A stretch of DNA of 9,290 nucleotides, taken from NCBI GenBank assembly GCA_017411945.1, contig JAFQPD010000149.1, positions 1 through 9,290 of the forward strand. Reading direction: 5' to 3'. A program made the translations under genes and the position numbers. This document shows positions 6,655 to 9,290 of this stretch, one piece after another. The stretch's first letter is position 1; each line of letters begins with the position of its first letter. The notes under the pieces were generated by a model, which made no database searches, had not been told where the DNA came from, and saw only the letters and a list, made by a program, of their open reading frames with translations. Source of the stretch: Mailhella sp. GTDB lineage: Bacteria > Desulfobacterota > Desulfovibrionia > Desulfovibrionales > Desulfovibrionaceae.

Positions 6655-7311
6655 CTATTTGCCATGCACCAGTTCGCAGAGGCGTATGCCCACATCCTCG
6701 TAGTGCTGGCGGAGCACATTTTCGATACGCTGGACATCGCGGCTGAGCACAGCCTCGGCCACCGCATGATGCCTCTCGCGGAATTCCTGCGGCGTATACA
6801 TGGTGCGCCAGTAATTGTAATAAAGGAATTTGGCCAGCGAAGAGCTGGAAGAATGGGCAAGATGGATGAGGTGTGCGTTGGAACACGCAGCAAGCAGCGC
6901 GCTGTGGAAGGCTTCGTCTATCTCTGTGAGCGTATCGAGAGAAACGGCATAATTCACCTGCTCGTCGAGCCTGCGGACCACGTCCCGGAAAGCAGACTCT
7001 TCCTTCTCCGTCCAGAGGCAGATGGACTGCGCCACGCCTGCTCCTTCAAGGATGCCGGCCACGGCATAGCTGTCGTATATCTCCTGCGCGCTCATGGACC
7101 GCACGAACTTGCCCTTCTGCGGCTCGGAACAGATGAGCCCTTCCTGAGCGAGAAGGAGAAGAGCCTCGCGGATAGGGGCGCGGCTGATGTTGAGCCTTTC
7201 GGAAATCAGCGCTTCGCGCACGGGGCGACCGGGGAGCAGTTCCCCGGAACGGATGAGATTTCTTATGAACTCAGCGGCCTTAGAGCTGTACGTCTCTTTT
7301 TTGAACTGCAT
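6655..7311 (-). CDS. GntR-family transcriptional regulator, FadR/FCD subfamily
   Basis: A 218-aa DNA-binding repressor/activator of the usual FadR-subfamily size. Residues about 8-73 are the winged helix-turn-helix: IRSGELLPGRPVREALISE (20-38), the recognition stretch NISRAPIREALLLLAQEG (41-58) and the wing QKGKFVRSMS (65-74). Residues about 80-212 are an all-helical FCD ligand domain with likely metal-site residues D132, H136 (DEAFH), H181/H182 (ERHHAVAEA) and H203. FCD regulators commonly sense carboxylic acids or amino-acid derivatives and often control adjacent genes. Here the obvious target is the AbgA-like gene 32 nt downstream, with the racemase-lyase operon upstream a second candidate. 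The Shine-Dalgarno is poor (AAAGA). A perfect dyad in its leader (7345-7370) is a candidate autoregulatory site. Confidence 0.92.
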   Translation of the reverse strand: MQFKKETYSSKAAEFIRNLIRSGELLPGRPVREALISERLNISRAPIREALLLLAQEGLICSEPQKGKFVRSMSAQEIYDSYAVAGILEGAGVAQSICLWTEKEESAFRDVVRRLDEQVNYAVSLDTLTEIDEAFHSALLAACSNAHLIHLAHSSSSSLAKFLYYNYWRTMYTPQEFRERHHAVAEAVLSRDVQRIENVLRQHYEDVGIRLCELVHGK

Positions 7312-7449
7312 GGTCTTTATCTGCTCTTGGATCTGGCTGGCCTATCCTGAACAGCGGACATCGTTCAGGACAGGCTGCGGCGTTGCAAGCAGAAAGCATA
7401 AATAGTTTTCGTCTATATTGCAAAGGGAAGATGCCAAGTTAAAAACAAA
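7312..7449 (-). promoter_or_regulatory. upstream region of the gntR-M20 operon
   Basis: Because a terminator ends the preceding operon at 7489-7440, the gntR gene probably has its own promoter here. The only AT-rich part is about 7396-7423. On the minus strand it gives TATTTA (7404-7399) and TATAGA (7417-7412) as possible -10 elements, neither with a good -35 at 16-18 bp. Two copies of the self-complementary TTGCAA (7383-7388 and 7418-7423), 35 bp apart, flank it. Confidence 0.4.
7345..7370. repeat. perfect 8-bp inverted repeat, candidate operator
   Basis: TCCTGAAC (7345-7352) and GTTCAGGA (7363-7370) are exact reverse complements separated by 10 bp. The dyad lies 34 nt upstream of the gntR start codon and has no T-run, so it is not a terminator. 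Half-site centres 18 bp apart would suit a dimeric regulator; an mRNA hairpin in the leader is the alternative. It does not match the short TNGTNNNACNA-like core often given for FadR-type GntR operators. Confidence 0.5.
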
Positions 7450-7489
7450 GCCCCCTCACGACTGCCGAACAGAACAGACGGGAGGGGGC
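7440..7489 (-). terminator. intrinsic terminator of the racemase-lyase operon
   Basis: On the minus strand GCCCCCTC (7489-7482) pairs perfectly with GAGGGGGC (7457-7450), followed by the T-rich TTTGTTTTTAA. The 24-nt loop can form an inner CTG/CAG pairing. It lies about 43 nt after the stop of the lyase gene and separates that unit from gntR. Confidence 0.85.
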
Positions 7490-7531
7490 CGGAGGCTCAT
7501 TCATGCCTGCAGGGCAGGCATCGGGTCAGGC

Positions 7532-8533
7532 TTACTGACGGAAGGTGGGCATGTAGGCGTACAGAGCGGGGGAGCCGCCGGTGTGCAGGAAGAGCACGTT
7601 GGAGCCTTCGGCGATGACGCCCTTGCGGATAAGGTCGATCATGCCGGCGAAAGCCTTGCCGCTGTACACGGGGTCGAGCAGGATGGCTTCAGTCTGGGCG
7701 AGGAGCTTCACGGCTTCGATCATGGCGTCGTTGGGGCGGGAGTAGCCGGGCAGGTAGTAGTCGCCGTAGCAGACGACCTTTTCCTTGGGCATCTGCACGC
7801 CGGAGCCGAGCTTGTCGAGCACCTTCTGGGCGAGGTTATACACAATTTCCTGCTGCACGTCGCCGGGGCGGCTGACGTCGATGCCGGACATGGGGATGTT
7901 CATGTTGTTGCCCACGAAACCAGCGATCATGCCGGCATGGGTACCGGCGGAGCCGGAGGGCACGAACACATGGTCGAAGTTGACGCCCATGTCGAACATC
8001 TGCTGCATGATTTCCTGAGCGCAGCCCACATAGCCGAGAGCGCCGATCTCGTTGGAAGCGCCGCCGGGGATGATGTAGGGCTTCTTGCCTTCAGCGCGGA
8101 GCTTTTCGGCGACCTTTTCCATTTCGTCGAGCATGGGGGAGCCGCCGGGCACCACGGTGATGCTCTTCACGCCAAGGAGCTGGAAGAGGAAGTTGTTGCC
8201 GGAAGCTTCGGCATTGTAGCTGCCGGGCACGCGTTCTTCGAGAACGAGGTGGCAGTCGAGACCTTCATGCACGGCCCAGGAAAGGGTGAGGCGGCAGTGG
8301 TTGGACTGCACAGCACCGCAGGTGATGATGGTATCGGCACCCTTGGCGAGGGCGTCGGCGATGCAGAAGTCGAGCTTGCGGGTCTTGTTGCCGCCGGAGC
8401 AGCCGGGGAGCAGGTCGTCACGCTTGATGTAAACGTTCACTTTGCCGCCGAGAGCCTTGGAGAAGTTGGGAAGGAACTCGATGGGGGTGGGGGTCTTCAC
8501 ATAGCCGCGGCGGGGGAACTGGGCGAGATTCAT
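7532..8533 (-). CDS. PLP-dependent D-cysteine desulfhydrase / L-cysteate sulfo-lyase family
   Basis: A 333-aa fold-type II PLP enzyme of the ACC deaminase/D-cysteine desulfhydrase family. The PLP lysine is K50 in GGNKTRKLDF (47-56). SNH (77-79) is the substrate-base region, PSGSAGTHAG (192-201) the PLP-phosphate loop, and GDYYLPGY (257-264), LLDPVYSGKA (285-294) and LHTGGSPALYAY (316-327) are further family blocks. Such enzymes eliminate HS- from D-cysteine, or sulfite from L-cysteate (CuyA), leaving pyruvate and ammonia; true ACC deaminases are less similar by eye. The choice between D-cysteine and cysteate cannot be made from sequence alone, although a sulfite-respiring host would favour cysteate. 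AAGGA lies 7 nt before the ATG, 12 nt after the racemase gene. Codons are strongly biased (the first five Pro codons all CCC; Lys mostly AAG), hinting at high expression. Confidence 0.88.
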   Translation of the reverse strand: MNLAQFPRRGYVKTPTPIEFLPNFSKALGGKVNVYIKRDDLLPGCSGGNKTRKLDFCIADALAKGADTIITCGAVQSNHCRLTLSWAVHEGLDCHLVLEERVPGSYNAEASGNNFLFQLLGVKSITVVPGGSPMLDEMEKVAEKLRAEGKKPYIIPGGASNEIGALGYVGCAQEIMQQMFDMGVNFDHVFVPSGSAGTHAGMIAGFVGNNMNIPMSGIDVSRPGDVQQEIVYNLAQKVLDKLGSGVQMPKEKVVCYGDYYLPGYSRPNDAMIEAVKLLAQTEAILLDPVYSGKAFAGMIDLIRKGVIAEGSNVLFLHTGGSPALYAYMPTFRQ

Positions 8534-8545
8534 GCTATTTTCCTT

Positions 8546-9290
8546 TTATCCCTGAAAATCAGAGGGAGTCTTGAGTCGTTCCGGGCAACTGGCTCGGATC
8601 AGTTCCTGGGCAAGGACGCTGGTGGCATCCACCACAGGAGTATCCCACAGGCGATCCTCGGTGACTGCCACCGGGATCTCGGTACATCCAAGAAGGATGG
8701 TGGACACTCGTTTTTCCTCTACCAGACGGCGGGCCGCGTCAAGCAGAATCTGCCGTGCCTTGGGGGAAACGGGGTCGGAGAAAGCCTTCACGCCGAAACC
8801 GGGATCACTGATGGCCTGCTGGACAAGGGCGCAGTCCTCCTCGCCGAGGATGACAGGCTCGAGTCCGGCTTTTTCCAGAGCGTCCTGGTACAGACGGGTC
8901 TGGAGCGTGGCCACCGTGCCCATGAGGCCTATGCGGCCTCCGTTCGGGCACAGGCGGCTCACATGCTTCACAGCGCTCTCGATGATGGACACGAACTGCA
9001 CGTCAAGACCGGTCGCATGCAGGCGTTCCAGCGCAACATTGAGGATGCGGGGGCTGTGCGCCGTGTTGCAGGGCATGCCGATGACGCTCGCACCGCTTCG
9101 CGCGAGCTGTTCCATGATGCCGCCGATATCCTCGCCCGGGTTCTCCTTGGTCTTGCCGAGGAGGAATTCAGGCCGGACAGGGATCCAGCCGGGGAAGGAA
9201 TGGAGCATCACGGGCAGATGGTCCTGATCCACGCTGGCCTTGGTCCAGCGGAATATCTTCCGCATGAGGTCGTAGCCGGCGTAGGGGCCG
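8546..9290 (-). CDS. aspartate/glutamate racemase-family protein (5' end outside window)
   Basis: A cofactor-independent, two-cysteine amino-acid racemase. The frame runs without a stop to the window edge. Before the first in-window ATG (9265) it reads GPYAGYDL, the family's conserved N-terminal GGxGPxA region, so 9265 is not the start and roughly ten or more residues are missing. Both catalytic cysteines are present: MPCNTAH (Cys codon 9070-9068) and LLGCTEIPVA (Cys codon 8686-8684), the second in the usual GCTE motif. DQDHLPV and NPGEDI also fit the Asp/Glu/hydantoin racemase superfamily. It would interconvert L- and D-forms of an amino acid by a two-base mechanism in the cytoplasm. Its stop lies 12 nt before the PLP lyase gene, so the two are an operon, and the lyase's substrate (cysteine or cysteate) is the best guess for the racemase too. 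Aspartate or another amino acid remains possible. Confidence 0.87.
   Translation of the reverse strand, partial: GPYAGYDLMRKIFRWTKASVDQDHLPVMLHSFPGWIPVRPEFLLGKTKENPGEDIGGIMEQLARSGASVIGMPCNTAHSPRILNVALERLHATGLDVQFVSIIESAVKHVSRLCPNGGRIGLMGTVATLQTRLYQDALEKAGLEPVILGEEDCALVQQAISDPGFGVKAFSDPVSPKARQILLDAARRLVEEKRVSTILLGCTEIPVAVTEDRLWDTPVVDATSVLAQELIRASCPERLKTPSDFQG

Noticed and set aside
6623..6886. N-terminal extension of the M20 amidohydrolase to 6886
   Set aside because: The extra 88 residues are Cys/Pro/Arg-rich, match nothing in the family and overlap the gntR coding region. The 6622 ATG has a good Shine-Dalgarno and gives the family-typical N-terminus.
7418..7437. Sigma54-like promoter (TTGGCA...TTTGCA on the minus strand) upstream of gntR
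   Set aside because: The GG and GC elements are 12 rather than 10 bp apart; sigma54 spacing is strict.
9263..9265. ATG at 9265 as the racemase start
   Set aside because: The upstream in-frame codons read GPYAGYDL, part of the conserved N-terminal glycine-rich region, so the gene extends past the window.

Overview
The window is GC-rich, gene-dense bacterial DNA with short intergenic gaps and clear Shine-Dalgarno sequences. The best guess at source is a Desulfovibrionaceae-type sulfidogen (Desulfovibrio/Bilophila/Mailhella-like). This rests on a pseudouridine synthase fused to dephospho-CoA kinase, as I recall from that group, and on a cysteate/D-cysteine lyase-type gene. The taxonomic call is an inference, not proven by the window.

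Layout: (A) 1-2139, minus strand: a PaaI-type thioesterase overlaps by 8 nt a 554-aa RluA-type pseudouridine synthase/CoaE fusion. A good sigma70-like promoter lies upstream (2178-2206), and a possible further operon gene starts at the left edge. (B) 2354-5261, plus strand: a 34-residue, very basic ORF, a terminator-like hairpin, then a tight run of an FmdB-type zinc ribbon protein, purB and a secreted YkuD-domain protein resembling the Csd6/Pgp2 cell-shape L,D-carboxypeptidases. The run ends at a strong hairpin terminator between convergent genes. (C) 5327-7311, minus strand: a FadR-type GntR regulator followed by an AbgA-like M20 amidohydrolase. A perfect 8+8 bp dyad lies just upstream of the regulator. 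(D) 7450-9290, minus strand: an Asp/Glu-racemase-family protein, cut by the window edge, then a PLP-dependent D-cysteine desulfhydrase/L-cysteate sulfo-lyase-type enzyme and an intrinsic terminator.

Function: the left half is housekeeping (CoA and purine synthesis, RNA modification, peptidoglycan trimming). The right half looks like accessory amino-acid catabolism. One unit pairs a racemase with a sulfur- or sulfonate-eliminating lyase, which in a sulfite-using anaerobe could release pyruvate, ammonia and sulfide or sulfite. The other is a regulated amidohydrolase for N-acyl or aminobenzoyl amino acids.

I see no rRNA, tRNA, CRISPR, insertion sequence, phage or defence module. No stretch over 300 bases lacks a gene. 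The points most worth following up are the racemase-lyase pair, the 34-aa Arg/His-rich ORF with its terminator ahead of fmdB-purB, the dyad before the GntR gene, and the Csd6-like gene behind purB.
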